A DNA stretch of 64,000 nt. Source: Paragordius varius. Lineage: Eukaryota; Nematomorpha. Under the pieces are notes generated by a model. It did not search any database and was not told where the DNA came from. It saw only the letters and a list, made by a program, of their open reading frames with translations. The DNA lies in assembly GCA_964247055.1 (NCBI GenBank), contig OZ176050.1:10912001-10976000 (forward strand), given 5' to 3'. Below, piece by piece: positions 1 through 14,541 of this stretch. Numbering within the stretch: the stretch's first letter is position 1; each line of letters starts with the position of its first letter. Made by a program: the position numbers and the translations under genes.

Positions 1-74
1 AAAAGGGTCATGCATGAGCCATGTATTTTCCCCCACTATTTGGATAATTTTAGTAAAAGGTAATTGTAAAAATC

Positions 75-2304
75 TTAATTAAAGGTTGATTTATAGCACA
101 ATCTGGTCCATTTCAAAATGCAAAATAATATACCGGGTGAAATCGATGATGATATAGTTTTGGTCACTGTCGTAGTGGTTGTGACAAAATATATGCGCTG
201 TCTATTATTATTATTATTATTGTTTGTGCCAATGTTATCAGTGGGATCAGCACAGGCAATCGATTCATTTTGGGTGTTGCTATTTATGAATAGGAAATGA
301 TGATGTTGTTTAGATGACCCATTCAACAATGAAGATTGTGGAGAATTATTATTATTTGTATTATTATTATGGTATTTCAAATCGTCTTCCATTTCATTCA
401 TACGATAATATTCATCTTTATCATTGACAAGTTCGTAAAGTGTGGTTGGACTAAAACTACTTCTCCCATTAACTGTAACATTAAATACTTAATATATTGA
501 CGAAAAAATATACCCAAGTAAATTTGTAATCATAAATGGCATCGAAGCATTAAAGCAGTGGTTCCCAACTTATAAAGAACTCAAAAAAATATCAAATGTA
601 TTTAAAAATTAATCTGTACAATTTCGCACATCTCCCAATAAAATTATTTTAATATTTATGAATGCGTAAAGACTCTTTAATATTTAATGCATAACTTTTG
701 AGGGGTGCAATTGATAATAAGGGAAAAAACTTTGATTAAAAAAGGATGATTTTGGGGACCACTGCGCTCAAAAAGCACAATTCAACACAACAAATCAAAG
801 TCTCATACAATTCCTGAATGTATTATTGGAGGTTAGATTAAACGTGGTAGTGCTAGTGTTTGTCGTTGTTAGCACAAAAGTTGTAACATTCACATCTGTT
901 GTATTACCATCATCCTCCATATAATTATTAATGTTTGATGTAGATATCAGGTTTAGCCCATCAGTCGTTGTCCCATCAAAAGAACCTAACAGGCAAATGG
1001 GTAAGGCGGGAGAAGGACTTCCACAAACCTCAATGAGTAAGCGTTGCTCATATTCTTGATGTTTGCCGGCTTGCATTTCTTCTTTGGTAAAACTTGCTCC
1101 ATCCTCACCCATTTCATGCAAATACATACAATCCTAAAAGTAAATGAAAAAAAAATTGTCAGACACGAACATAATTGAAAACCCAAACCAGAGAATTCCT
1201 AAACGCAAATATTTAAACAAATCCATATACATAGGAGACACACACACAAAATTCTTTTTAATTCCATGAAAAACACTAATTTTCCGTTAAAAAAATGATG
1301 GGGCCATTTTTATAATAATATAACTTGTAACATTTAGTAATAGGTAGAAACCATCTCATAAAAAACTGTGATTTTCCAACGAAATATACATTAATCTATA
1401 ATTGTACAAAAAAATATTTATAGAGTGAGTTAAAAACAACTTACAGTTTTGGGACAAGAGGAACCCTTGAGGAAATGACTGCAATATTTTGTTGTACCAA
1501 GACTAGCCTTAACAGTCCTCCCGTCCATAGCATGATTTTGGTTAATGAATTGAATAGCTCTAAGCGCATCTTCGCTCCGGAAAAAAGTAATGTATGCACT
1601 TGCAGTGGGACCCTGATTACAATATTGCAAAATTAATAAATTAACATTAAATTTATAAATAATTAGTTTAATAATATAGCACGCATGTACCCCGGTGCCA
1701 GCATAAGTTGTACTGGTATTCACAACAACTTTGTTAATCTTCCCAAATCTACCAAAAAATTCTGGCTTTTTCAACACTTCAACATCGGCCAACTTTTGAG
1801 TTAATCCAACAACGAATAAAAGATTCTTTTGGACAACTCTAATTATACGTATAAAAAAATAAAAGATGAATATAATTTTAATATGTAGTGAAATATGAAC
1901 TATACCTGACTTGGGACAAAAGTTTTCGACTTTCCGACACCTTTTGTTTCTTTTGTAAATCCTTTTGCCTTTTCTCATTCTTAATTTTTTGCAATCTAAA
2001 AAATTATATATGTAGTTTACTCCTCAGTAGAAAGAGGCTTATATTCGGCCGGATCTTCAGGATATTGCTAAAAATATAAAAATTATATTACTTTTCTGCA
2101 AGCAGGACAAAGTCCATTCTCATTTGTCCGTATCCTATGCCAACAAAAACGGCATATCTAAAATAAATGATTAATTATACTTGATATCCACAAGTGCAAG
2201 GATAAAAATTAATGTCATCAATTTCAAGGGGTTCCATACATAATGGGCACTTCAGATAAAATAAAAATTAATACTTCAGAATGATCCGTTAGTTTTTGGG
2301 ACAT
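75..2304 (-). CDS. CNOT4: CNOT4-like RING/RRM E3 ubiquitin ligase (CCR4-NOT associated), nine exons
   Basis: CNOT4 is a ubiquitin ligase tied to the CCR4-NOT mRNA deadenylation complex. Exons by eye: 2304-2275, 2249-2181, 2157-2092, 2067-2021, 1995-1906, 1838-1691, 1612-1445, 1133-809 and 472-75. They sum to 1341 nt (446 aa) with consistent splice phases. Residues ~11-55 are the C4C4 RING (CPLCMEPLEIDD, then CGYQ, CRFCWHRIRT, CPACRK), nearly identical to animal CNOT4. A basic linker follows, then an RRM at ~100-195 (FVVGLTQKLADVE, SAYITFFRSEDALRAIQ). A CCCH-type segment follows (YCSHFLKG, CPKTDCMYLHEMG), with the family signature FTKEEMQAGKHQEYEQ. The C-terminus is Ser/Thr/Asn-rich and unconserved. 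Introns 1-4 are 25, 23, 24 and 25 nt; the others are 67, 78, 311 and 336 nt. The last exon join is the least certain: its frame fits, but ending the gene at 795 is the alternative. Confidence 0.93.
556..764. mobile_element. hAT-type MITE in the last CNOT4 intron
   Basis: The ends are CAGTGGTTCCCAACTT on the left and GGGGACCACTG on the right, the classic look of short hAT elements. It is 209 bp, has no coding capacity, and lies within the 473-808 intron. I could not find a matching 8-bp target duplication, so the copy is probably old or its ends are slightly off. Confidence 0.6.
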
Positions 2305-3938
2305 TATTGTATTTTTTTGTGCTTTAGATATTAAATGGTAAATATTTTAGGTTTGACATTTGTTAAATCCTCATGTTGTGTGAAGCAATCGGTCTATAAG
2401 TTTTATAATTCGGTTGTCGTTAAAAATACGAATGAAAATAATCAGGTTTTCCAATAAATATTTGGATTTTTTTATATTTAAAAATTTTTTAAAAATAATA
2501 TTGCTGAACTTTCTAATTATATTTCACAATTGGATGCTATGCAGATAAATTTTCGGCTCGTTTATTAGCTTTAGTGAAAAATTGAATATAATTCGTACTG
2601 ATTTTCCTTCTAACCAGCGGTGATCAAAAATTTTAGAGGGCCTAAAAAATATATCTCTTGTCTCAGGGGTGCATCATGCCATACCGATAAATATTTTATA
2701 GCTGTGTGACGAACATTCTTATATATATTCTACAGAAGTTTATAAAATGCAAATATTTTAGGGCCATCAAAAAGCACTTTTAAACAATATTTTAAAAATG
2801 TTCGGGTATCTACCCTGTGTTCCTTTGTAAAAATTATTTATTGATCTGCCAAAATATAAGATTGAAAATTTATAAACATACAAAAGCTAAACTCGAAAAC
2901 CAGAATTCTCAGATAACAATGGAACCGCAAAAGCCTAAATACTCCAACCGGTATCAGTTTCTATTCCAAAATCGGTTTATTTTTAGGTAAGCGAGTTATT
3001 CCAGTTTCTTAAACTAACCCTGAGATTCATAATCTACTTTACGCACTTAAATAATATCCCAATTGAATAATTTATCAGATTTTTATGATGCTTTTGGTTT
3101 CGGGGTCATGTAGATTTTTTGAGTAAAAGACATGTTTATCGAAAAATTTATGTTATATAAGTTGTGTTTTTAACAATGATTTAAAAGAATCAAAACATTG
3201 TTAGTATATAAATCGGAGGTAGATAATATCGTCGAATTATATAAGAATTGTTTTTATAATATCTTTAAGTGTTTTATAAAGTTTCCACAATGCTCCAAAA
3301 TAAATAAAATCGTGCTTCACCAAAATTTTACAATAATGTAAATTGTAAAAATATCCATTTTTTCGAAATATTTTTTGCAAAGTTTAGCTTGTTTAGAATT
3401 TTTATTGGGTAATATCGGCACTTGCGTTTATTTCAAATTTTATTTTAGATAAAATTTAAAGGTTACGTAGCCCACTATAAAAATGTTAATTAAGATATTA
3501 TTATGCTTCTTCTATAAGGATATGATGTATTTTAATTCTTCCTACCTTTTCTTTTTGTCCGCGTTGACATATTGGGGTAGTTAAATCGTAGAGCTCAATC
3601 TTGTAAATAACTCTGTTTTAAAAGTTATTTGTCTCGTTTATTTATAACATTTTTTCCTGTATAAAATATAACTATATTTTTTGCAGTTTTATAACTTTTA
3701 GAGTCTAAAGTTGAGACAGATCGCTCAAAATGCAATTTGAAAGCTTACTTAAGTTAATTTTTTACATTTTTAACCATAATATTCATTCATTTGCCCATAA
3801 TATTAGCATAAAAAATTTAAAGAAAAAAATGGAGGTGAAAAAGTTTGAGTACCTTTTAGGGTAGTTTTATATCCCAGAGTAATTTTATATAATGGTATTA
3901 GAAGTATTAACACTTGGATACAACACATTCATTACCGT
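2305..3938. other. Non-coding stretch between CNOT4 and SEC24, left part
   Basis: AT-rich sequence with no open frame of note on either strand. It should hold the upstream regions of nothing but CNOT4, because SEC24 is also transcribed leftward and ends at 5624. I see no recognisable RNA gene. Confidence 0.5.
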
Positions 3939-4432
3939 CCTTCGATTCAAATTGGGGTAGCTGGATACCCCGGGCCTGTCTAAAATTAAATATTTTAAAA
4001 ATTATGAAAGGAATCAAAATCATGGCAAAAATTTGCACTTATATAACATTAATAAACCGAAATATATAAAAAAATTTATTCAAAAATACTTGATATTACT
4101 TATTTTAAGCTAAAACCGAGAGAATTTAGTCAATGTAACATATGTGCATTAGCTAAATTTAAAAATAATACAAAATAAACCGCTGTTTCTATTTCTATCC
4201 ATGCTAAATGTAATTTAAATAAAAAATTAGCTTTAATTTTACCTTAAAATTAAATGAACACGAGATTTTGCAAAAATTTCGACGAAATTTTATTTGGATA
4301 TTTTGGCTTATTTATATATTTATCAGGATAAAAGCATAAATTTAAATTGGAACCATTTCCTTCATTATTTTTTGAAAAATCCTAACTCAAATTTAGACTA
4401 GGGTATTTAGATACCTCAATTTAAATCGAAGT
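3939..4432. mobile_element. MITE family 2 copy with ~32-bp inverted ends
   Basis: The left end starts CTTCGATTCAAATTGGGGTA and continues to GGATACCCC. The right end is its near reverse complement, ending CAATTTAAATCGAAG. The inside (3980-4150) closely matches 43600-43760, a second copy about 40 kb away, which shows this is a dispersed family. No coding capacity is visible. Confidence 0.65.
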
Positions 4433-5623
4433 GTTAAAGGCATAACGTATTTTGGAATATTGCTGGCAAGAATTTTTTTAATTACCCAATATTTCAGGGG
4501 GAGGTTTAGGAGCTCAACGATTCAAAATATGGTGAGTTTGTAAAAATATCACAAAGGTGGAGTAAATTCGAATAGGCCTTAACGTGTTAATATAACCTCG
4601 TTTTTCAAGGACAAAAGCTGAACTTAGGAACTAGCGCATTCATATAAAAATACATGAAAAAATTAAAATAGCCTACAATTTCCGCAGAAAATTGCTTCTT
4701 AGCCATTTTTATATATTCCCATTTCACATGAGGCTCAGTTATTCTCGTCACATATGTAAAACTAAACCATTTTAAATTTAAACAGGCTTTTTCTTCGCGA
4801 AAAAATTTTAAAGCCCATGTTAAAAGCCTTTTTAGGAGTGGTGTTAAATTGAGTTATTTTTAATAAACAGTTTAGTCACATTCATTGCATAGTAAAAAAT
4901 ATTGAAAGTGTTTTTCCAAAAACTTCTATTTTTTGGCAAAACTGAGGGGCAAACAAAAAACTCTATCGAATTCGGCGTATTAAATGGTTAAAAATCATTT
5001 TGGAATTCGAATGGGCCTACACGTTCCCCCAACACGGTCTTCTTTCTACATTTCTTTATATGTATAGTTTTCCATTAGCCGATATAAAAAAACACAAATT
5101 TTTCGAAAATTGTGCTAATGTTATCGAGCTAAGGTTAATCAAAAAGGCAAAAAACACCCCTGGAAAATAAAAAATAAAGTATCGATAGCATTAATTATTA
5201 CCAAATTCCATTTTACCAAACTTCAAATTTATCCTAATGTCATTTCGCTATAAATCAAAATAAATTATAGGCATATGTATGAAAAAATCAAATTTATTAA
5301 AATTTACCATGTATGGTATGTATATTATAGCTATATGTAAAAACAATTGCATGTGCAATAAAATATTAAAAAATTGTTTAGTCATTAGTTAAGATAGACA
5401 CAGTGTTAGAAATATAAATTAATATATTTTTTGCCATATTAAAAAACTAACAATTAATTGACTAACGATAATTTATAATCGTATAATCGCGTTATTGCAA
5501 AATTTTTAGAAATACATGCTAAAAAAAGGTACGGTTGGCATATAAAAATTATTATTGTTAATAAAAATGAAGTTTTCGCACACACTCGTAAAAATATATT
5601 AACAAATACTGATAAAATGTGTA
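4433..5623. other. Non-coding stretch downstream of SEC24
   Basis: No gene seen. Very AT-rich, with scattered short open frames only. The 5400-5620 part probably contains the SEC24 3' end and poly(A) region. Confidence 0.45.
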
Positions 5624-8600
5624 TTATTCACTAATTTCTTTCACTAAATATAATAAAAATTCGTGAGATGACATGCTATTTTCGGTGCGATCATCATACA
5701 AAAATGATTTGAAGAAGTAGCGATTATCCCCATCTTGTCTAAATATGTATGGAGAAAAAAATGTTAAAATAAAATTTACATAGAATATTAATGTATGAGA
5801 GATGATTGCTTACTTTATAACAATGGTTGGGACAGAAAATGGTTTTTCATTTTGTAAACACTCAATGAATCCATTAAGTCTGGATGTGGGTTGAAGTTCG
5901 CACTATGCATTGATTGAAATAAATAAATAAATTTATATGATATTAACCCAAATATAAACATTAATATATAATTTATTTTTTTATATAACTAACAAATAAT
6001 ATTACTAATAAAAAATTCAATATTTTTGTTTTTGTAAACGTTATTAAATAGCAAATTTTGTGAAAAACGAATTTTATGAGATAATCTTAATTCATTTTAA
6101 TAAATAACTAGTTTCAACATATTTCAATCATATAAATTATGTTTCAACATTGTAAAATATATATTAGGCGATTTAGTATATTACCTCAGTTTCATCTAAA
6201 TCTTTGTACAACATTTCGCTACTATTTGTAAGAAGCGACTTATCATTGTTATTATTAAAAACATCCCCATTAGTTAATTGACCAGTAAATGGGGTATTCT
6301 TTGCAGCATTAGATGGAAATAAATCGCTTAGTATGGAGGAAGGGACATACGGATTAACATAAAGTATAAGGCAATTCAGGCCTAAATCCATTAGGTAAAC
6401 TGTTCTTTCATCCATAGATTTATAGGTAAGTTGGTAAATGGGTATATATGAACAATACTTGGATGCATCATTTTGACTCTCCTACGCTCAAAAAAAAATT
6501 TGAAGAATTTTTTTAAAAAAAATCAAATTTTATACAAGATATACGCTGATGACACTATGACTTAACATTTTTTTAAAAAACTTTAGGGTTGTGTGTATGT
6601 ATCCAAAAATATATCTCCAAAAATATATCCAAAGTTTTACAATCAAGCGTAAAATTTTTTCGAGTTAGATAAAAACATAGCATAACCATTTAGGGGTAGG
6701 CTTAACTAAAATGAGACTAAAATAATTTAACCTTAGGATATTCAAGAGTGTGAGCGTATAAAATATAGCGTTAATTACCGTTATATTATCCGAGACTAGA
6801 TAATTGACATCGTACAAAGCTGGATATATGGAATTGACAAGAATATCTACAGGATCGGTTTGGAAATTTAATGTGGCAAATACCCTTTCCTCCATACTAA
6901 TGTGATTGTTTGATGCGATAACAAATGCGGGCTAAAACATAGATTGATATTTTGTAAACCAATATTTCAGATTTAAACAATCTTTTTTACGCAAAATCGA
7001 TAAAAATAGGACTTTTTTACACAAATTTACAAACGATTGATTTAAGTGATGATAAAACTATCTACGTATATAAAGCAAATAAATTTCATTTAACCATACA
7101 ATTTTAAAGAGTAATGAGTAATTAAGTAAAGTAAAAAGGTAATTATCTCAAAATATTTATAATAAATTGAGGAGAGAAGATATACATTTTTTAACAAGGC
7201 ATGTATTCGGTAAGGTATTAGAGTGCAATTTTGTGGGCACATAAGGGTTGAATATGTTACAGTTATATATGCATGAGTATTATAGGCTTGAAGGAAATCT
7301 TGAACCGATGTAATGATAGCTTCACGGGCCGAATGTAAGTTTGAATTGAGAAATCGCTCACTAGCTGCAATTTTTATGAATGAAACAAAATAAATTAATA
7401 TATTTATCAAATATTATGTAGAATTCTTTACCTTTTTAATTAAAGTTTAAAAATATATAAGCAAAAAATGCAAAAAATATATATTATACCCATGATTGCA
7501 ATCAAACTAACCACAACATCTTGATCAGCACCATTGATAATATCATCGAAAGAATTGCTAACTGGATAAGCTTGTGTTAAAACTCGTATTCGACGTTCAC
7601 CTTAAGGTAAATATATGTAATTAAAGGTTTTTTGAACCTAAAATTATATCAATAATACATTTCAAAATTTAACAAAAAGTACCAAATATAGAGTTATTCA
7701 TACTTCGCTAAATTTAATTTGGCTAAGATGCGATAAATTTATTTTAAAAATATATTAAGTTGGATTTAATAAATTTAAAATTATGAAATGTGACATAAAT
7801 TCTTATACCATGTGAAGTTGTGTATAAAATAGCGGCCTGTAAACACACTACATTGCTTTCCAACAAATCCTCATTCACATCGTAATGTACGGCAAAAGAT
7901 GTGTCAGGTTTAACGCAAGGTAGGCATAAGAGATTCGATGATCGCAAAAAATGATTCCCATAAAATGTAATGGGAGTTAAACCTAATGAAGGAAAGAAAA
8001 ATAAAAAACCGATAAATATGTATTTAATAAAAACAGATTCTTATAAAATGATTTGGATTGAATGGTATCAAACATATATTTCATATGCAAAAAAGTGTGT
8101 AACCCTAAAATTTTATCAATATAGTATTTGTTATCATGTCATTTTAACTAATTAATAAAATTTAATCAATTTTATTTTGGTATAAATACCAATATTTATT
8201 TTTAATATTATCCAGTTATGTCCGTGTATGACTCAATTTATAAACCATTAGACATGTTATTATTTTTAGGCAGGCCAAAATCCTAACTGTACGCACAAGT
8301 AAGTAGCTTATACTTTTGTACATCATTAATTTGTTAATTCATAAAGTATCGTATATTACCCTTGGAAGACCTGACACGTAAGACAGCCTCGAACCCTACA
8401 TCACGCGTTAAATACCGTTTCAAACATTGTTCAAAACGTTGGATTTGGAAAAGATTGGATGTTTCAGGGTGTGTCGGATTATCAATGTAATTAAGAAAGT
8501 GGTAAATACTACCAGCGCTATATTTGGCAAGCATTCCTATAAAATTATGAAAAACATATTATGCCTAATTGTACTAAACACTTTGAAAGTCTTATAAAAA

Positions 8601-11600
8601 TTTATTCTCTTTAGCTATTTATCATTATTACACTAATTCTAAAAGAAAAAGGTTGCTTTAAAGATTTAATTAAAAGATTGTTTAGGTAAAATCCTAGAAA
8701 AAGTTAAAGGTACAACCAGCAGTAGATACTATGAAAAAAACAATATTTACCAGAAAAATTTCAAGTGAAAAAAAATGTTTTTTCTTTGAAATGCAAACAA
8801 AAGATGTCAAATCAATTTATTTAAACTGACATATGTGATGAATTGTAAAAACACATAAATTCTGCATAATTAAAAATAATGAAAATCGAGCACAAACCTA
8901 TGGTTAAAAGATCCACACTTTCGGGTTGAGGTGTAATAAAAAATATATCGGTACACACATGATCATTATTCATATCAAGAGAGAGTCGTTTATAAAAATC
9001 TGTGTGTGGTGTCATGGTTAAACTTGAAACATCCTAAGTAAAAAATCATAAAATCGAAAAATGAAACCAAAAATAACATGTAATCAAGTAGAATTACAAA
9101 AATCTTATGGCCTAAATTTTCAGTAAAAATATTAAAACCAAGTCAAAAATTATTAATTACATACCAAAAATATGGTTTCAAAAAATATAAAATATTTATT
9201 ATACATCCAAAATTTTAGAAATTAAAAAAAATGACATACCTTTCCAGCGTTTGAAGTGTTAATTTTGGGTAACTCCCCAACACCTCTATCAGGTTGACTG
9301 CAAAGAAATAACGATATTCGACCACCCGTACCCTTTATGAGTTCGTGGCAAGTTTGTAGGACAGATCCTAAGCAATTACCATTGTTTGTGAATGTTGTTG
9401 CAGTATTTGGTGTGCTTGAATTATTAGGTATAAGTTTTGGGACTATATTAAAAATTAATTTTAAAATTAAAATTATTTACTAGACCATAAAAAATTCGTA
9501 ACATTGAATAAATGGTGTAAGGTAAGGTATATTAGATTTTAGCAATCCCTTGTAAAAAAAGTAGATGTTTATGAAGTACTAACCTCGAATAAATATAATT
9601 ATCTAGAATTATATTTCTAAGAATTGTGAAATAATTAGTTACTTTTTAATTAGGTGGATTTTATGGGCATGGACACATACAAACACGCATTACTTTATTC
9701 AAATTTATTTGGAAAATTATATCAATGGTTAATTAAAATAGTGTCAAACAAATTTATAAAACATTCCAAAACAAACACCAAAATAAGGAAATTCTGCGCT
9801 TTCAATAAATTTTAACGAAAAAAATCGACAATATGTTAATTTACAGTATCGTATATATGGGGCAAAAAAATGTCATAATTATTATTTAATTATTAAATTC
9901 ATTTTTTTTAAACAGCTATAATAAACCGTGAGGTAAAGACAGAGTCTTATTGTTAGTTGTTAATCCACCATTTGTGCAAGGTGACATTATATTCGCCGAG
10001 CTTGTTGATGTTATGCACCACATTGACGGTAATTGATATCGTAAAAAATATTGCACTGACTAAAAAATTTCGGGAATAAAGACCATAATTTAATATATTA
10101 AAATAATTCTCAATAGAAAAAATAGTAATTACTTCTTTGTATTCCATCAGATTGACAAGTAAGCCATCTTCACATGGGACAAAGAAATCTAAAGCAACAT
10201 TATATAGGCGGCAAATAAATTTATGTCATTATTAAAGAGACATTTTTTAGGCGTTTTTTTAGCCGCTAATTTGGGGCCTTTTCAAGTTGTTATGCATATG
10301 AGTATTTTTATTACTTTGAGTTCATTATGTGTAATTTTTTAAACAAAGAGTTATTCCGAAAGAAAAGCTTAACAAAATTTTAAGGGATGTTTGTAAATAT
10401 CACCTGTTATACAAAAAAACCGAAAAAACATTACTGTCGATTAATTCTTTTTCGATATTTAAAAAAATTTAGTTAAACCAAAACTTATAAAGTAAGTCTA
10501 TATTATAAATTATACCATTATAATCAGGACATTCAATGTGATTGGCAAGTAATGAGCCCGGGACAAATTGATAAAAATGCAAATGTGAATTGAAGGTGAC
10601 AAAACCAATTTGAGTTCTACTATCGCTCGGTATATCATCCAAGCAAACTAACAGCGTTTCACAAAATGTTTTAAGGTAATCTGTGGTGAAAAGAAGTGTT
10701 TGATATTAAAAATTCAATTTTATAATTCTTATAATTAATTATATGTATTTCGATTAAAAAATTATTCTTGATTGTAAAATAGGACAATTATATTCTTTAT
10801 AAAATTAAAAATATTTTTAGAAAAATATAAATTTAAAAATATTTGGGCGCTATGCCAACTAAGAATATTTCCATGATAAAAATATGGTTTTATAAATAGG
10901 ATTTCGGGATATCACTTAAAAAATAAACTTGAAAATTAATCATATTAAAAAAATTAAAATAAAAAATACTTGTTTTACAGGCTGAAGCGCTAACTTCAAG
11001 GACAAACAAATAAACGGCAGGTTGTGGAGGTCTAACCTAAATAAAGATAATAGAAATGTATAAATTCTTTTTTTTATGTTTCAAAATAATTGAATTTTAA
11101 CCAAAATATTTTTGTTTTTATTCATAAATATATGGGGCTTTCTCCGGTTCAAATAATAAAAGTCATTAATTTTTATAAAAAGTCAATGACATCAACTATA
11201 TTTGTAACCAAATAAAGTCCTAAGAAATAAGCAATCATATAGGTGTTTATAATATTATTGATATATTAAATAAGAATTTGCATAAATTCAGAAAATTCTA
11301 TAATGTACTACATCAAAGTTATTTTACAATGGTATATGAATGTTGAAATTTTCATGACTGGTTAATTTTTAAGTAATATTTATTGTCATGAATAAATTTT
11401 TAAAGGTGTATATATCTGTTAAATATCATCCATAGTTAGAAAATATACCATATAATCAGAGGATGCGATAAATTCAACAGCGCTTTGTTGCAATTCAATT
11501 CGTGTGTAAGGTTGCATGTAACCACCCGTGTTAGAATCAAAGTAATATTCTTCAGGAACTGTAAAAATTTTAAAAAAGGTAAATTTAAATTATTTTTTAC

Positions 11601-13203
11601 ATAAGTTTAATATGAAAAACGAAATAGAAAAGGCTCGAAATACAAAATGAGCTAAAAAGACATGTGATTGATAAAAAAACAAGATAGTTACCACAATATA
11701 GTTAAATATCAATTTAATTAAAATAAATGACTTGAAATTCTTTATATTACTCTAAAAGCAAATTTTGTAATTATTCACCCGGAAGTAAGTTTTATAAAAC
11801 TAAAAAATAACGTTTATATTGAGAATAATAAAAGATTTGAATTTACCATTAAAAATAAATTCTTTTAAAATAAAACATTTAAGACATTATTATTAAACAA
11901 AAAAAATTATATACATATGATTAATTTTTTTAACAAATTAAAGGGTTTGTCAAAACATAAAAATATAATTTTTAGTATTTTAATTACGAATCAGAAAAAA
12001 CGTCTTCTTTTTTGAAAAAAAAATATTATTAAAGAAACCATTTTTTTTTTAAAAAACGAAGCCATAATTTCAGTAAACTTACGTTCATTTGTGCGATAAC
12101 ATATATTACACCTCCAATGCCGATTATCGAGAAGCACAACAAATGGATTAATATATGTGCGACACACACGACACCTTGACATCACTTGATCCGTTATAAG
12201 GGGTAGTTCCTAAAACGAAAATTAAAATATTTGAGTTTTTTTGAAACCGTTTTGCAACTTAAACAATAATTTTAACAGTTTCTCCCTTTTTTTGATAGGC
12301 CGAAATGGCGATTAATAACGGTTTCAATATTTTTTTAATTTTTAATTATTTTAAATCAAAAAGATTTTTTTAGATAAAAGAAGCATACAATCCTAAATTA
12401 AAAGTTTGTTTTTGCCAATTATAAAATGGAAGCTAAATCAAAATTATTTGACAAAAAACAATGGATTTGAAACCATTTTTTGTCCTTAAAAAAATATGCG
12501 AAACCAAAACCACCCATAAAACAATTCTAAAATTTTTAATGGAAAATAATTTGTTTACGTAAAAATTTAAAAAAAAATAAAGTAAAATAGTAAACTTGTT
12601 TATCGTTAAATGGATGGATCATTAATCCTAAAGGCAATCGCACTTTATCGAGAAGATTGTGAGTTTGTGGGATGGTGGTTAGCGAACATCGCATAAATCT
12701 AAAAGTGTATGAATTTTATGAAAAAACACTTATTTTTTATAAAAATGATATAATAAAATATTTCCTTACTCCGTGGAGCAGTTAATAGATTCAAAGTGCT
12801 CATTTAGAGATGGAACAGGAGCTTTTTCCGCCTCATACGGAAATATTTGGTTGTATTGAAAGAGATTGATAGGGCGGTTAATATGGTATTTCTAAAAATA
12901 AAATTTTAGATTTTTAAAAAATTTAACTAAATATATACATACATTCTTTTGGGTGTAGTTTTGCTGATATCCTGGCAATCCTGAATGGTACTGTTGTAAA
13001 CAAGTTTGATCTTTTTGTTGATAAAGGGACATGTTATTAAAATCATTGGCCAAATTGGCATGACCATTCATATGTAAATACGGTTGTGGATTCGCATTAT
13101 TATATAATTTATGATTTTGATTCATATGAGTAGCTTGATCATTATTGTTGATATAATTTGGATTCATATTTTCGTGATTAAGGTGAAAATTTTGGGAAAA
13201 CAT
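5624..13203 (-). CDS. SEC24: SEC24 COPII coat subunit, many exons
   Basis: SEC24 is the cargo-selecting subunit of the COPII inner coat at ER exit sites. Exon 1 (13203-12943, 87 aa) is Asn/Gln-rich like the usual SEC24 tail, but short. Exon 2 (from 12891) and the following exons give [17 protein letters not shown]. The zinc finger follows (about 12209-12083: [11 protein letters not shown], then WRCNIC, four Cys). Next is the start of the trunk (ELPEEYYFD; then [15 protein letters not shown] at ~11036-10970). The trunk continues at ~10680-10510 ([20 protein letters not shown]) and ~9440-9240 ([11 protein letters not shown]). Beta-sandwich and helical parts include [40 protein letters not shown] and [14 protein letters not shown]. 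The gelsolin-like end contains [17 protein letters not shown] and finishes [16 protein letters not shown], stop at 5624. Introns range from about 50 nt to several hundred. Exon edges in the 10.2-9.4 kb part ([10 protein letters not shown] and a Ser/Asn-rich insert) are less sure. Confidence 0.93.
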
Positions 13204-14541
13204 TTATACTGTGATGTGGTAAAACACCCTTACATGTGATTTCATGTTTGAATTAAATTAACTACGGCATGGGAGTCGTTAACGGATTGATGTAATATAT
13301 TTTTACTTACAAGTTTAGAACTATCGGTAAAGGGAGTTTTTTGGGTTATTGTTTATATTTTACGATAAACCGAAACTTTTGGGGCGATCCACATTATAGT
13401 CCACCTAAGTTGCATATAATCCAAAATAAGCTTTTTCCTAATATGCCCGAAAAGTTGGCCCAAGTATTTTTTTGTAAAATTTCAGTTACCAACTAAACAT
13501 AATATTGATATAGCTGTCAGGAATAGTTGGAATAAAGGTAAATAATATTAACCGTATTTGTAAAATTAGCTTGTTAAGTAAACGATCTTAAACTTTATAA
13601 ATGCAAATCATTTTTTACAAAATGTTAAAACATTTTTGACCGTTTATCTGAACAGCGGTTTCAATGGTTAAACAAAATATTTCAACACTATTTTCAAATT
13701 TTTACAATATTAATTTATTTGTCAATATTTTAGCAAAAGTTTTTAGTTTATCTTAAATATGTAACAAACGAAATATTTTTAGTCTGTATTTTTTGCGGCT
13801 AATTTTTCACATCCTGTTATAAAATTGGGATATATAATAAATAGAATTGGGCCGAAAAATAATTGAATGTGGAATCAGATATTTTGTCTTTAATAAAATG
13901 GGGATTTAATCACAAACAATAGAGTGGTTTGGAACCGGATCCCAAACTTATCAATAGATAAATGATTTACCCTCAAAACTTTGAAAAAAAAATGTTAAAC
14001 ATTCCGTTGTTTAATTTTCTATCGATTTATCATTTTATTATGCCATTAAAACATAAATATGTACATTCTATGGGATTTTAGGTGCATTATTTTAAAAAAA
14101 TTTTTTTTATGTGTTAAAATCTCTCAAACTTTTTGCCGCCATATTTTTAAATTTTTCGTAATATTTTTAAAATAACTAACATGTAATATGGAATACATAA
14201 AGTTATTTTATTATTTTTACAGTAAATTTTTGTTTATGATTAATTTTAAAATCAGCTGTTTCTTACAGATGGATTTAAGTGCTATCTAAATTTTAGATTC
14301 TATTACACCTTACACATAATAAGAAGCTTATATCCACATTAAAAGCTTTCATTTAACACCTTTAGAAAAAGTTTTTATTATTTTATGATAATATTTTAAG
14401 AAGGGATTATTATTTAATATATAGGGCGCTAGAATTTTATACTGTGTAAGTGCCAGACAATCATCACTGTTAGCCCAAAGCAGGCGTGTGTTAAAGCTTG
14501 CACGAATTCTCCTACAATTTAACTTTTACTCTTTGATAAGA
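13204..14541. other. Non-coding stretch upstream of SEC24
   Basis: No gene recognised. This is where the SEC24 promoter should lie, immediately right of 13203. No motif stands out beyond general AT-richness. Confidence 0.4.
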
